Source of the DNA: VXNE01 sp965203615
GTDB lineage: Bacteria > Pseudomonadota > Gammaproteobacteria > Pseudomonadales > Azotimanducaceae
Length of the DNA stretch: 64,000 nucleotides
Assembly (NCBI GenBank): GCA_965203615.1
Contig: OZ241900.1
Span: 4,030,001 to 4,094,000, forward strand
Direction: 5' to 3'
In this document: positions 43,350-52,321 of the stretch, piece after piece
How positions within the stretch are numbered: the first letter of the stretch is position 1
Layout: each line of letters begins with the position of its first letter
The notes under the pieces: generated by a model
Seen by the model: only the letters and a program-made list of their open reading frames with translations
What the model was told of the DNA's origin: nothing
Databases searched by the model: none
Made by a program: the position numbers and the translations under genes

Positions 43350-46082
43350 CTACGCCTCTTCGATCTCCAGCAGGGTGTTCATCTCCTCGAGGTCGGAAAC
43401 GACCTGTTCCTTGCCGGAAGGCCAGGAGACCCGGACTTGCTCTATCTTGCCGGCATCGCCCAGGCCGAAATAGAGCGGCATGCTGCTCTGCGACAGGTAG
43501 CCTGACTTGCCGTCCATCACCTGCACGTAGCTTCCGGTATCCGTTGTCAGCTCGACGCGCGCGCCGATACCGGACCGGTTTGACGTGGTGCCCTTGAGAC
43601 TGACCTTGAGATACCGGACCCGGTCCGCCACCGATGTCAGGTCATTGACCAGGACCATGGGCTCGGTGTTGAACTCGTTGGTGACGATGTCCAGGTCGCC
43701 GTCGTTGTCCAGGTCGAATATCACGGAAGCCCGGGTGCCCCTCGCGCCCCAGATTTCCACCAGTCCGCTCCGGTCGCTGCAGGCCCAGTACTCGGCATCG
43801 TCCTGTTCGTCACAATCGAGCGTGAACCAGCGCACCGCCGACTGTCGGTCGCGTCTCGGCTCCACGCCGAGGATGAACTCGGCGTCGCGAAACGTTTCGC
43901 CGTTTTCGTTCAGCAGGACCGAGTTCACGCCGTAGCGGAAAGGGAAATTCATGCTGGAGGCGATGAAGACATCCTCGAAGCCATCGGCATTGAGGTCGCC
44001 CGTGCTCAGTCCCCAGGGCCAGTAGTTCTCGGCGCCGATCCTGTCCGAGATCTCCCTGTACGTGCCGGGGCTTTCCTGTTCGAAGAAGGAGTTCCCGTAA
44101 ATGCTCGTCTCATGGCCCAGGTCTTCATCCGACTCGTCGCCGGAGCCGAAACCGCCACGGACAACCTTGGCGGCGGCGCTTATTTCGGACTTGTCCTTCT
44201 CCCGGTCGACGCCGATGTTCTCGCCCATGTCGGAGTGCATGTCGGTGATGTATATGTCCATGAGCCCGTCGTTGTTCCAGTCGAATATCTCGATCCCCAT
44301 CGCACCCCAGGACGTCTTCGGAAAGACTTCCCGGTCCATTCTGACGAAGCGTTTGCCCTCGTGGTTCTGGTAGTACGCGTCATCCCCCTGCATGTTGAGC
44401 ACGTACAGGTCCGCCCAGCCGTCCCCGTTGATGTCGCCGGCAGCGGCATCTCCGGCCCAGCCCATGTCCTGCAGGCCGGTCTGTTCGGAGACATCGACGA
44501 ATCGATTGCCGCCCTCGTTGCGGTACAGGATGCTCTGCTCGAAACGCTCGGGTTTCAGGTGGCCGGCGAATGCGTCCGGGAATCCGTCGTAGAACTCGTA
44601 GTCGACTCCGTCGTTGGATGCCCGACGCAGCTTTTCGGAGGTGTACACGCCCACGTTGGTGAGGAACAGATCCAGCAGGCCGTCGTTGTCGTAGTCGAAG
44701 AACACGGCGCCGGAAGAGTGCCCCTTGTGCCCGGTACCGGATGCATCGGTGATGTCACGGAACGCTCCGCCACCGACGTTCTCATACAAGCGGTTTCCGG
44801 AGCGGACCGCCGTAACGTAGAGGTCTGCATCGCCGTCGTTGTCGATGTCGGCGAACGAGGCGGCGACGGAGATTCGGTCGGCGAGGGCGACGCCTGCCCT
44901 GGCGGTGATGTCCTCGAACCTTCCACCGCCGGTGTTTCTCCACAACCCGTTTCCGCCGGCCTGGGTGACGAACAGCACATCCAGCAGGCCGTCGTTGTCG
45001 ACATCGGCTACGGAAATGCCGTTGCCGTGATCGTAGTGCACCGCCTTGTAGGTCCTGCCCGTGTCGGCAACGCTGCGGTGGCGGAAGGTGATGCCGCTTT
45101 CCGGTTGCCGGTCGGTGAATTCGAATGCATGGAAGACCTTGAAGTCAGCCGCGGTCTCGAGCTGTTCCTGCCGCCGTTTTCCCAGCTCGGGCGGGCCGAA
45201 CACCGTCCGGGGTTGACCCACCCGAGTGACTTTTGGGAGCGGCTTTTCCTTTGCGGCTGCCTGGTCCGGCGAAGATGTCTGCGCGCTTGGCCCGCACATC
45301 TGTTGCCATTTCGGCAGATGGCTCACCGCCTTGCAGTGCCTGACGATCCCTTCGGCGTCGCCCTCCTGCATATACAGTTGCACGAGCAACCCGTGCGAGG
45401 TGAGCGCGAGGCGGTCTTCCGCCGGGAGTCCGTCGATCACCTGCAGGAACAGCTCCTTTGCGATGTCGTTGTTGAGGCGGCCCATCTCGACCTTGCCGAG
45501 AAAGAAGGCGACACCGATGGTCTGCCTGTTGCCTGATCCGAGTTCGGCGGCGTAGATGTCGTACGCCGCTTGCAGGTACTTGTAGCCCTCCAGCGAATTC
45601 GCCTGCTCCGTCAGCCGCACTCCGGCGTCGTAGTTCAGGGCCGCCAGGAGCCCGAGACCGCCTTTTGCCTTGGCGAGCCGGATGGCCCTGTCATAGAACC
45701 TCAGTCTCGGCCGTCCGTCGGGTACCGCCGAAGCATGGCCCTGCATCATCAGCGGATCGATCAGTTCCGGCGCGTTCCTGCCGTAGGTCTTTTCGTACCG
45801 CTTGTAAGCGATCTCGAGAATTTCCGCCGCTTCGTCATAGTGTCCGGTTTCGAGCAGGGTCGTCCCGTAGTTGTAGGTCAGGCCGGCGGTATTCCTGTGG
45901 TCCGGGCCATAAGCCTGTTCGCCGAGTTCGTAGGCGAGCTTGGCGTAAGGCAGCGCTTCGTCGAGTTTGCCGGCCTGCGCGTGGGACTGGTACTGCGCGT
46001 AGGCCTCGGAGAATGTCATGTCCGCGTCCTGGCCAAACGCGGGAACCGTGAATGCGATAAGAAGAAGAACGGACCGCCACAT
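43350..46082 (-). CDS. exported TPR plus FG-GAP/UnbV (CRTAC-type) protein
   Basis: A 910-residue protein. The start at 46082 follows AGGGAG and gives the signal peptide MWRSVLLLIAFTVPAFG. Residues about 20-320 are TPR-like helices (YAKLAYELGEQAYGPDHRNT, TYNYGTTLLETGHYDEAAEI). From about 390 onward there are repeated FG-GAP/VCBS calcium-type motifs such as VADVDNDGLLDVLFV, FADIDNDGDADLYV, FDYDNDGLLDLFLTNVG and GDINGDGWADLYVLN, making a beta-propeller. The C-terminus is an ASPIC/UnbV domain (IGARVELTTDTGSYVQVMDG, FGLGDAGKIEQVRVSWPSG). The same modules appear as two separate genes at 52322-55460. Function is unknown; it is probably surface or periplasmic. Confidence 0.92.
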   Translation of the reverse strand: MWRSVLLLIAFTVPAFGQDADMTFSEAYAQYQSHAQAGKLDEALPYAKLAYELGEQAYGPDHRNTAGLTYNYGTTLLETGHYDEAAEILEIAYKRYEKTYGRNAPELIDPLMMQGHASAVPDGRPRLRFYDRAIRLAKAKGGLGLLAALNYDAGVRLTEQANSLEGYKYLQAAYDIYAAELGSGNRQTIGVAFFLGKVEMGRLNNDIAKELFLQVIDGLPAEDRLALTSHGLLVQLYMQEGDAEGIVRHCKAVSHLPKWQQMCGPSAQTSSPDQAAAKEKPLPKVTRVGQPRTVFGPPELGKRRQEQLETAADFKVFHAFEFTDRQPESGITFRHRSVADTGRTYKAVHYDHGNGISVADVDNDGLLDVLFVTQAGGNGLWRNTGGGRFEDITARAGVALADRISVAASFADIDNDGDADLYVTAVRSGNRLYENVGGGAFRDITDASGTGHKGHSSGAVFFDYDNDGLLDLFLTNVGVYTSEKLRRASNDGVDYEFYDGFPDAFAGHLKPERFEQSILYRNEGGNRFVDVSEQTGLQDMGWAGDAAAGDINGDGWADLYVLNMQGDDAYYQNHEGKRFVRMDREVFPKTSWGAMGIEIFDWNNDGLMDIYITDMHSDMGENIGVDREKDKSEISAAAKVVRGGFGSGDESDEDLGHETSIYGNSFFEQESPGTYREISDRIGAENYWPWGLSTGDLNADGFEDVFIASSMNFPFRYGVNSVLLNENGETFRDAEFILGVEPRRDRQSAVRWFTLDCDEQDDAEYWACSDRSGLVEIWGARGTRASVIFDLDNDGDLDIVTNEFNTEPMVLVNDLTSVADRVRYLKVSLKGTTSNRSGIGARVELTTDTGSYVQVMDGKSGYLSQSSMPLYFGLGDAGKIEQVRVSWPSGKEQVVSDLEEMNTLLEIEEA

Positions 46083-46260
46083 TTGCGACTCCCTGAACGC
46101 TTGGGTTGCGGGTAGGTTAACACTGGGGAGGTGGCGTTCATCGCTGGTACGGGCACTCGGCATCACAGGCGCGGAGGTCTCGTGCGGACGCCGGCTCGAT
46201 TTCATCCGCCCGCGATCGGTTATCCTCTCTTCTCGTATCGAGGAAGGGGATGGGGGAGCA

Positions 46261-47394
46261 ATGTCCAAACCGCTCAAAGTTGGCATCCTGGGGGCCGGGG
46301 GCATCACGAATTCGCACCTGCCTGCCTATTTGGAACATCCTGATCGAGTGCAACTCACGGCGGTTTGCGACCTCATCGAGGAGCGCGCGCAGGCGCTTGC
46401 CGAGAAAGCGGGAGTTGAAACGGTCTACACGGACCTGGACAGGATGTTGCGCGAGGGCGACATCGACGCGGTGGACAACTGCACCTTCCACCCTGCGCAC
46501 GCGCCGCTGACCGTTGCCTGCGCCCAAGCAGGCAAACATGTCATCGTCGAGAAGCCGATGGCGACCAACTTGCAGGAATGCCGGGACATGGTCGCGGCGG
46601 CGGACAAGGCGGGCGTGACCCTGATGATCGCGCAGGACCTGCGATATTCGCCCGAAGCGTTCGCCGTGAAACGCTTTATCGACGAAGGGAGGCTGGGCGA
46701 CATTTTCGCGGTTCGAACCAACCTGCTTTCGCCACGCGTGCCGCCCCGTATCGAGCGTGCCCGGCAGGACCGTTATGCCGACCGCAGGCAGGGTGGTGGC
46801 ACCCTGATGTCCGTGCAGGTGCATCACATCGATCTGCTGCGGTTTTACGTTGGAAACGTGAAACGCCTGACGGCCATCTGCCGGTCGGTGAGTCCGCGGA
46901 TGGTCAACGACGCCGAAGACCTGGTCGCAGCGATCCTTGAGTTCGAGAACGGTGTGCTCGGCCACTTGTTCGCCGGTCCGGGCGAAACCCCCGAAGACGC
47001 TTCGGACGGGAGGCCTGTCACCGCCTCGACCAGGTCATACATGCTGTACGGCACCGAGGGGACCATTCACTCGACGCCGGAGACGCTCCCCGAGCATCAC
47101 CACTTCGGAAGAATCATGTTTGCGCCGACCGAAAAGCAGCCCATTGATCGGAGTATCCCGGCCGACGCAGAGCGGTGGATCCATCCGGCGTTCGAGCCCA
47201 TTGACACGAGTGGTGTCGACCTGCCCACCGTCAGGCCCTTCGTCAACGAGATCCTGCACTTCGAGGAGTGCATCAGGACGGGCAGGGAACCCATCAGCAG
47301 CGGCCGGGACAACATCGAGACGATGAAGATCATCTATGGCATCTGGGAGTCGTCCCGGACAGGCAAGGCCGTGGAGTTGGACGACCTCCAATAG
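46261..47394 (+). CDS. Gfo/Idh/MocA-family oxidoreductase
   Basis: A 377-residue NAD(P)-dependent sugar or cyclitol dehydrogenase-like protein. The Rossmann motif is VGILGAGGITNSHLPAYL. CDLIEERAQALAEKAGVE and CTFHPAHAPLTVACAQAGKH follow, then the EKPMATN motif whose Lys is catalytic in the family. The second domain contains GGGTLMSVQVHHIDLLRFY with the usual active-site His. The start at 46261 gives the canonical N-terminus; the open frame before it is the antisense of the neighbouring gene. It is divergent from the UnbV protein gene. Substrate unassigned. Confidence 0.94.
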   Translation: MSKPLKVGILGAGGITNSHLPAYLEHPDRVQLTAVCDLIEERAQALAEKAGVETVYTDLDRMLREGDIDAVDNCTFHPAHAPLTVACAQAGKHVIVEKPMATNLQECRDMVAAADKAGVTLMIAQDLRYSPEAFAVKRFIDEGRLGDIFAVRTNLLSPRVPPRIERARQDRYADRRQGGGTLMSVQVHHIDLLRFYVGNVKRLTAICRSVSPRMVNDAEDLVAAILEFENGVLGHLFAGPGETPEDASDGRPVTASTRSYMLYGTEGTIHSTPETLPEHHHFGRIMFAPTEKQPIDRSIPADAERWIHPAFEPIDTSGVDLPTVRPFVNEILHFEECIRTGREPISSGRDNIETMKIIYGIWESSRTGKAVELDDLQ

Positions 47395-47687
47395 CGCTGC
47401 GGGACGATGACCCGAAAAGATTCCCGGGCTTGTGCTGCGTGCACAACCGTGCCGCATGACTCGCTTAACGAAGGGTTGATCGCGCACAGAGATTGCGAAC
47501 ATGGCCGATTGCACGATTTTCGCCGCTTCTTGACGCGCATGACGCTCGGACGATTCGAAGTGAGGTTCTGGGACTCGACCTGCGGGCGGAAAGCGGCGAA
47601 CTGCGCTTTCGCGACTCCGCGACCGGGGCCACGGCTAAGCCGCATCGCCGAACTGGAAACGCGGCTGCGATAGCCGACATCGAGATA
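47395..47687. other. intergenic region without recognised gene
   Basis: About 290 bp between the oxidoreductase stop and the coiled-coil gene duplication. Open frames here are short, have no ribosome binding site and resemble nothing I know. No hairpin with a T tract was found. Confidence 0.5.
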
Positions 47688-47716
47688 CCTTCGGTCAGCG
47701 GTCGGCAGATGGACGC

Positions 47717-48160
47717 TTAACGGTGCGGCCCTCCAGGTGCCGCATCCGGCTCGGCGGTTCCCACTCCCGCCGGCGTCGTGGCTGATGAAGTGCCGGTCTC
47801 CGCCGCCAGGGACATGCGCGGCGCGACCGCGTTGAACAGCCCCAGCGCCGCGATCAGCGCGAGTACCAGGAACATGTATCGGCCCTGCGTTTCGAACTTC
47901 CCGTGCAGCGCGTCGAATTTGGCATCGACCTTGGCGATCTCGCCTTTCAGTTCGACCACGGCGCGGTCGAGGTCGGCCCTTAGGGCGTCGAGACCGCCTT
48001 GCAGTCCGGCTGCGGTACGGTCGAGATCCTCTTTCGTGGCGACGCCGCCGGCCAGCTCGTCGTTGAGCGCGCGGGACATGGCTTCGGCCTGCCGGGATTC
48101 GACCCCGGCCTCCTTCAGCCGGTCGGCATACCGCAGGGTGTCGATCACGTTGGGTTCCAT
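47717..48160 (-). CDS. coiled-coil single-pass membrane protein, copy 1
   Basis: A 147-residue protein. The N-terminal part reads VIDTLRYADRLKEAGVESRQ, then AEAMSRALNDELAGGVATKEDL. A coiled coil follows, with heptad-like repeats (LDRTAAGLQGGLDALRADLD, AVVELKGEIAKVDAKFDALH). A membrane helix near residues 95-117 (YMFLVLALIAALGLFNAVA) precedes a low-complexity Ala/Thr/Pro tail. The layout resembles DUF1640/CCDC90-type proteins, whose bacterial role is unknown. The ribosome binding site AGGAA precedes the ATG. It is nearly identical to the next gene (two amino-acid differences: Asn4/Thr, Glu17/Gly). Confidence 0.85.
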   Translation of the reverse strand: MEPNVIDTLRYADRLKEAGVESRQAEAMSRALNDELAGGVATKEDLDRTAAGLQGGLDALRADLDRAVVELKGEIAKVDAKFDALHGKFETQGRYMFLVLALIAALGLFNAVAPRMSLAAETGTSSATTPAGVGTAEPDAAPGGPHR

Positions 48161-48204
48161 CGTTGTCGTTCCTGTTGCGCGACCATACCACTATCGCAGG
48201 CGCT

Positions 48205-48233
48205 CGGTCCGATGTATGTAGGACATCGGACCG
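48205..48233. other. perfect 11-bp inverted repeat upstream of coiled-coil gene copy 1
   Basis: CGGTCCGATGT pairs with ACATCGGACCG around a 7-nt loop. It lies 45-73 bp before the copy 1 start and has no T tract on either side, so it looks like an operator or leader hairpin, not a terminator. The equivalent site in copy 2 has lost most of the pairing. Confidence 0.7.
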
Positions 48234-48386
48234 TCGTTCGGTGGGACGAAAACGGGTCGCGTGCAGGCGGACGGAGCGGGAGAGCGTAAGCGAAAAGCGC
48301 CGACGCATGGGTGTTTGCTGGTGCGGGGTCGGATCGGTCCGCCGGCCAGTGCGAAAGCCTTCCGTCAGCGGTCGGCAGATGGACGC

Positions 48387-48830
48387 TTAACGGTGCGGCC
48401 CTCCAGGCGCCGCATCCGGCTCGGCGGTTCCCACTCCCGCCGGCGTCGTGGCTGATGAAGTGCCGGTCTCCGCCGCCAGGGACATGCGCGGCGCGACCGC
48501 GTTGAACAGCCCCAGCGCCGCGATCAGCGCGAGTACCAGGAACATGTATCGGCCCTGCGTTTCGAACTTCCCGTGCAGCGCGTCGAATTTGGCATCGACC
48601 TTGGCGATCTCGCCTTTCAGTTCGACCACGGCGCGGTCGAGGTCGGCCCTCAGGGCGTCGAGACCGCCTTGCAGTCCGGCTGCGGTACGGTCGAGATCCT
48701 CTTTCGTGGCGACGCCGCCAGCCAGCTCGTCGTTGAGCGCGCGGGACATGGCTTCGGCCTGCCGGGATTCGACCCCGGCCCCCTTCAGCCGGTCGGCATA
48801 CCGCAGGGTGTCGATCACGGTGGGTTCCAT
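48387..48830 (-). CDS. coiled-coil single-pass membrane protein, copy 2
   Basis: A 147-residue tandem duplicate of the gene at 47717, with the same coiled coil, membrane helix and tail. It differs only by Thr4 for Asn and Gly17 for Glu. The first 50 bp or so upstream are also conserved, so each copy probably keeps its own promoter. The lack of drift means either a recent duplication or continuing gene conversion. Confidence 0.85.
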   Translation of the reverse strand: MEPTVIDTLRYADRLKGAGVESRQAEAMSRALNDELAGGVATKEDLDRTAAGLQGGLDALRADLDRAVVELKGEIAKVDAKFDALHGKFETQGRYMFLVLALIAALGLFNAVAPRMSLAAETGTSSATTPAGVGTAEPDAAPGGPHR

Positions 48831-48924
48831 CGTTGTCGTTCCTGTTGCGCGACCATACCACTATCGCAGGCGCTTGATCCGGTGTATGCAGGACATCGCC
48901 CCGTCTTTCGGTGCGACGAAAACG

Positions 48925-49101
48925 ACTTGAATGCAGCGTCCCAGGCCCGGTCCTGCGCTTCGCTCCGCTGTACTGCAGGAAGCACCCTGGCGTCCAGGGC
49001 CGATTCGCTCGGAGCAGAGGGACCGACGGCCAGTTCTCGTGAACAATTGAGGGTTGTCCAGACTTGACCACGTCCGGGCGGTCTCCGTCCCGAGTTGGCG
49101 T
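48925..49101. other. intergenic region without recognised gene
   Basis: This is the remainder of the 334-bp gap between the coiled-coil copy 2 gene and TonB receptor 3. Apart from the terminator at its right end nothing is recognised; the open frames are short and unsupported. Confidence 0.45.
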
Positions 49102-49135
49102 AAAAAAACAGCCCGCACCTCTCGGTGCGGGCTGT
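49102..49135 (-). terminator. intrinsic terminator of TonB receptor 3
   Basis: A perfect 12-bp stem (49108-49119 with 49124-49135, ACAGCCCGCACC / GGTGCGGGCTGT) has a TCTC loop. On the minus strand a run of T residues follows (49107-49102). It is the same hairpin as behind receptors 1 and 2. Confidence 0.93.
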
Positions 49136-49164
49136 GCCAAGGCTTAGCTTGAGTTGGCTAACCG

Positions 49165-52011
49165 TTACCGGTTCATCCTGTACTCAAACCCGATCGACCG
49201 CGGCGGATGGAAGCCGTGGTACCCGCTGTCGCCCAGCGAGTACGGGGCGATCTCATCCATCACGTTGTTGACATAGAGGCCGACCTCGTAGTTGTCGCGG
49301 GCAAACATGAGCTTCGCATTCAGGAACCCGTAGGTTGGCGTCTCCCGCTCGTTGTTTTCGGTCCTGAACACCTTCTTGCCGCGGTAGTAGTAATCGCCGC
49401 GCAGACTGCCGTCGTAGCCGGCGATCTGGAAGTCATACTGCGCCGAGACGAAGTAAGCCAGCACCGGCGTCAGGCGAATGCGGTTGCCGGGGGCAATGTT
49501 GATGGCTATGCCTGATCCCGCGATGGTTCCCCCGGTCTCCTGCGCCTGGGTTTCGGCATCGGGGATCCACGAGCCGCCGCCCCGCACGCTTATCGAATCG
49601 GTCAACTGTCCGCGAAACTCGAATTCGAGGCCGCGCGACTCGGCCTTGCCGATGTTGTCGCTGACGCTTGTGGGATAAGGCGGGGCTCCCCCGACCGGGG
49701 AAGCGGGATCCACCAGTTCGCGGAATACGAACGACGTGGTCACCACCGCGTTCGCGATGTCCATCTGGTAGACGGCCAAAGTGAAGTCGAGCCGTCCATC
49801 CAGGACCGTCGACTTGATTCCCAACTCCAGGGACGTCACATCGTCGCCTTCGAACGTCAGCAGGTCCTGGGCGGCGTTAAGGTTCTCCTGGGCGCCGGGA
49901 ACTCCCCGTGCGGCGAGTTCCTCGTACTCGACCAGCCGCGTCACGAGCCGCGTGTTCACGCCTCCGGCGCGGAACGCGTTCGCCAACATGCCGTAGACCA
50001 TCGTGGAGTCGTTGGGGCGCCAGGTGAGCGTGACCTTCGGCGCCAGTTTTTCCTGGGTCTGCGTCTCGGCGCGTTGCGTCATCTCGCTGGTCGGCACCCA
50101 CCCGCCGCTGGGGCCGGCAAAGGTGGCGAACTCGCTCCTGGCCAGGCGGGCGCCGGCCAGGATCTCCAACTGATCGCTTATCGCATAGCTCACCTCGCCG
50201 AAGATGGCAGACTCTTCCCGCTCGTGAGTTGAGGCGGCGCCCGGCCGGCCAGCGGCGGTTGTTTGCAAGAGCCGGTGCATTGCCCGTATCTGGTCGAGCG
50301 ACAACGCCGGGTTGTAGGTAATGCCCGCGGACCGGCTATTCTGGCAGGTGATATCCGGGTAGGCGGCGCCACCGAAGATGGACCTGTTCTGGTGCCCCAC
50401 CGCGCCGCAATGCATCCAGGAGCGCGGATCGTCCTCGTCCGCGTTTGTCTCGAGATAGGCGCCCGCGGCCCACTGCAACCGGCTTTCCGGGTTGTTGGAA
50501 ACCAGGCGCACCTCGTGGGTCATGCGGTCGTAGAGATTCAGGCCAGCCCTGCTGCTGCTGCGGCCCCAGAAGACGCCGGAATCGCAATCGAACTCCGGTA
50601 TCGCTGCTTTGCAGACTTCAACCAACCGCCAGTGCCAATCCGTGTAACCGTACCAATCGCACATGATCCTCTGATCGAGCGACAACGGCCCCGACCTGCA
50701 CTCTGCGAACCGTGAACCGCGACCATTTGGGCCGGTCAATATCAGCTTGTGATTGTTAGGCTGAGAAAGCCACGCATGAAATCTGTCCTGGTCAAGCCTG
50801 TAGGGGGTAAGGGTGCCGAATCGGCCGCCGACCCTCTGCTCCTCCGAGTGGGCGATGTGGTGCTCGTAAACTCCCGAGGACCAGGTCAGGTCCGCGAAAT
50901 CGAGCTCCCATTCGATGCTGAGGTTGTTGATCCACGTCTTCGACCATCCACCGTCGTTCCATTGCGGTGAGGCCATGTGCGTCACGTAGACGTGCTCCGG
51001 GCCTGCCTCGAATCTCGCAGTCATCCCGTCCAACGCGCCGTTGTCGCCCCCCCTTTCGCAATTCGTTTCCGGGTCGAGCCAGTCGGCGCCCGCAGCCAGG
51101 CCTCCCGTTACGGGAAAGCGCGGTATCTGGGCGACAAAATCGCCGGGGGCGAGATTGCCTTCAGAGGGCCGGCCGTCCACGTAGCAGTGATGGGCGGTCC
51201 CGGGGGCGCCGTGCATCGAGTCGACAAAGTGGCGCGTGAAATTGACCGTGACCCTGTCGTTCGCATACCAGGAGAGTTGGGCCCGGAATCCGAACTCATC
51301 GCGGAAATTGACATCCGGAATGATGCGGGGTCCGTACTTGTCGAGGATGCCGGGCTTGTTCCGCGAATATGGCGTGATGCGCGCCGCGATCCGCTCCCCG
51401 AGCGGGATATTGATCATGGCGTCGATGCGGTGCCCCGTGTCATCGGAATGGTACGGGTTCTCGACCCTCGCGGAGAGGGCCCAGTCGAAGCCCTCGGGGC
51501 TCGGCTTCTTGGTGATGTAGCGGACCGCCGCCGCCATGCTGCCCTGGCCGTAGAGCGTGCCCTGCGGCCCTTTCAGCACTTCGATGCGCTCCAGGTCGAA
51601 GTTCGGAAGCTGCGGCGATCGGGCGCCCAGGCCCTGCACCGGCGTGTTGTCGATGTACATCGACACCGGCCCGGTCGGAGACCTGAATTGGGCGATCCCG
51701 CGCGCGTTCACGTAGTGCCAGGTCGGCGCGGCCTGTCCGTAGTTCAGTCCGGGGACCGAAAGGAACAGGTCGGTGATGTCCTCGACGCCCCGTTGCTCGA
51801 TCTCGATATCGGTCAGCGCCGTGATGGTCAACGGTGTGTCCATCAACTGCGTGTCACGGTAGGTGGCGGTGACGATGATCTCTTCGACCAGCGAATCGTC
51901 GTCGTCCTCGTCCTCGTCGTCCTGAGCCGTTGCAGGCAAGCAGAACGTCATGCCGATCGCGGCCAATGCCGCAATGGAGAGCTGTCGCCAGCTCATGGGA
52001 TTCGTAGTCAT
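49165..52011 (-). CDS. TonB-dependent receptor, paralogue 3
   Basis: A 948-residue receptor of the same family as paralogues 1 and 2. The signal peptide MSWRQLSIAALAAIGMTFCLPATAQ is followed by a long Asp/Glu run, then LVEEIIVTATYRDTQLMDTP. The plug reads VNARGIAQFRSPTGPVSMY and LERIEVLKGPQGTLYGQGS. The barrel ends in PPRSIGFEYRMNR. It is the longest and most divergent of the three, with extra barrel-loop sequence (for example CRSGPLSLDQRIMCDWYG). The ligand is unknown. Its purine-rich ribosome binding site resembles that of receptor 2. Confidence 0.96.
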   Translation of the reverse strand: MTTNPMSWRQLSIAALAAIGMTFCLPATAQDDEDEDDDDSLVEEIIVTATYRDTQLMDTPLTITALTDIEIEQRGVEDITDLFLSVPGLNYGQAAPTWHYVNARGIAQFRSPTGPVSMYIDNTPVQGLGARSPQLPNFDLERIEVLKGPQGTLYGQGSMAAAVRYITKKPSPEGFDWALSARVENPYHSDDTGHRIDAMINIPLGERIAARITPYSRNKPGILDKYGPRIIPDVNFRDEFGFRAQLSWYANDRVTVNFTRHFVDSMHGAPGTAHHCYVDGRPSEGNLAPGDFVAQIPRFPVTGGLAAGADWLDPETNCERGGDNGALDGMTARFEAGPEHVYVTHMASPQWNDGGWSKTWINNLSIEWELDFADLTWSSGVYEHHIAHSEEQRVGGRFGTLTPYRLDQDRFHAWLSQPNNHKLILTGPNGRGSRFAECRSGPLSLDQRIMCDWYGYTDWHWRLVEVCKAAIPEFDCDSGVFWGRSSSRAGLNLYDRMTHEVRLVSNNPESRLQWAAGAYLETNADEDDPRSWMHCGAVGHQNRSIFGGAAYPDITCQNSRSAGITYNPALSLDQIRAMHRLLQTTAAGRPGAASTHEREESAIFGEVSYAISDQLEILAGARLARSEFATFAGPSGGWVPTSEMTQRAETQTQEKLAPKVTLTWRPNDSTMVYGMLANAFRAGGVNTRLVTRLVEYEELAARGVPGAQENLNAAQDLLTFEGDDVTSLELGIKSTVLDGRLDFTLAVYQMDIANAVVTTSFVFRELVDPASPVGGAPPYPTSVSDNIGKAESRGLEFEFRGQLTDSISVRGGGSWIPDAETQAQETGGTIAGSGIAINIAPGNRIRLTPVLAYFVSAQYDFQIAGYDGSLRGDYYYRGKKVFRTENNERETPTYGFLNAKLMFARDNYEVGLYVNNVMDEIAPYSLGDSGYHGFHPPRSIGFEYRMNR

Positions 52012-52029
52012 GCATTCCCCCTTCTAGTT

Positions 52030-52167
52030 GGTTCAAAAAAGGAACCAGCGGGCGTTGCATCCCCGGGGGTGGTTGTTACACCACTCGCCGGCCAGCGATG
52101 CCGCGCCGACGGTGTCCTCTCACGTAACTACACGCTTCTACCTACACCAAAGATGCCATGGTGTCAA
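52030..52167 (-). promoter_or_regulatory. promoter and conserved leader of TonB receptor 3
   Basis: On the minus strand TTGACA lies at 52167-52162 and TAGGTA at 52144-52139 (17-nt spacer), overlapping TGGTGTA. The leader 52121-52076 is identical over 46 nt to that of receptor 2. The hairpin GGTTC...GAACC (52046-52030) precedes the ribosome binding site; its stem matches receptor 2 while the loop differs. Confidence 0.7.
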
Positions 52168-52321
52168 TTTCGCAGCCCCCTCAACCAACTTCTGCCGCCG
52201 AACTTGACAGGGCGCATGAGGGCATCGAAATTGGCACTCAAGCGTTCACGTTTCGAGGGTCGCCGCCCATCGCCAGCCCGGACTACAGCAGGATGCCCCG
52301 CTTCAATCGAGCGCCTTCTAC

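Larger units (their letters stand above)
47688..48924. repeat. tandem segmental duplication, two 567-bp copies
   Basis: Copy 1 (47688-48254) and copy 2 (48358-48924) are offset by exactly 670 bp and separated by 103 bp. Each contains a complete 444-bp gene. Inside the genes I count five differences in 444 positions. Identity falls off in the upstream flank. Confidence 0.93.

Noticed and set aside
43500..45100. Recurring short motifs that could look like DNA repeats
   Set aside because: They encode FG-GAP/VCBS protein repeats (xDxDNDGxxDL); the DNA itself is not a regular or CRISPR-like array.
48100..48135. GGATTCGACCCCGGC, tRNA T-loop-like string
   Set aside because: It lies inside the coiled-coil gene, recurs in its duplicate, and no cloverleaf can be formed around it.
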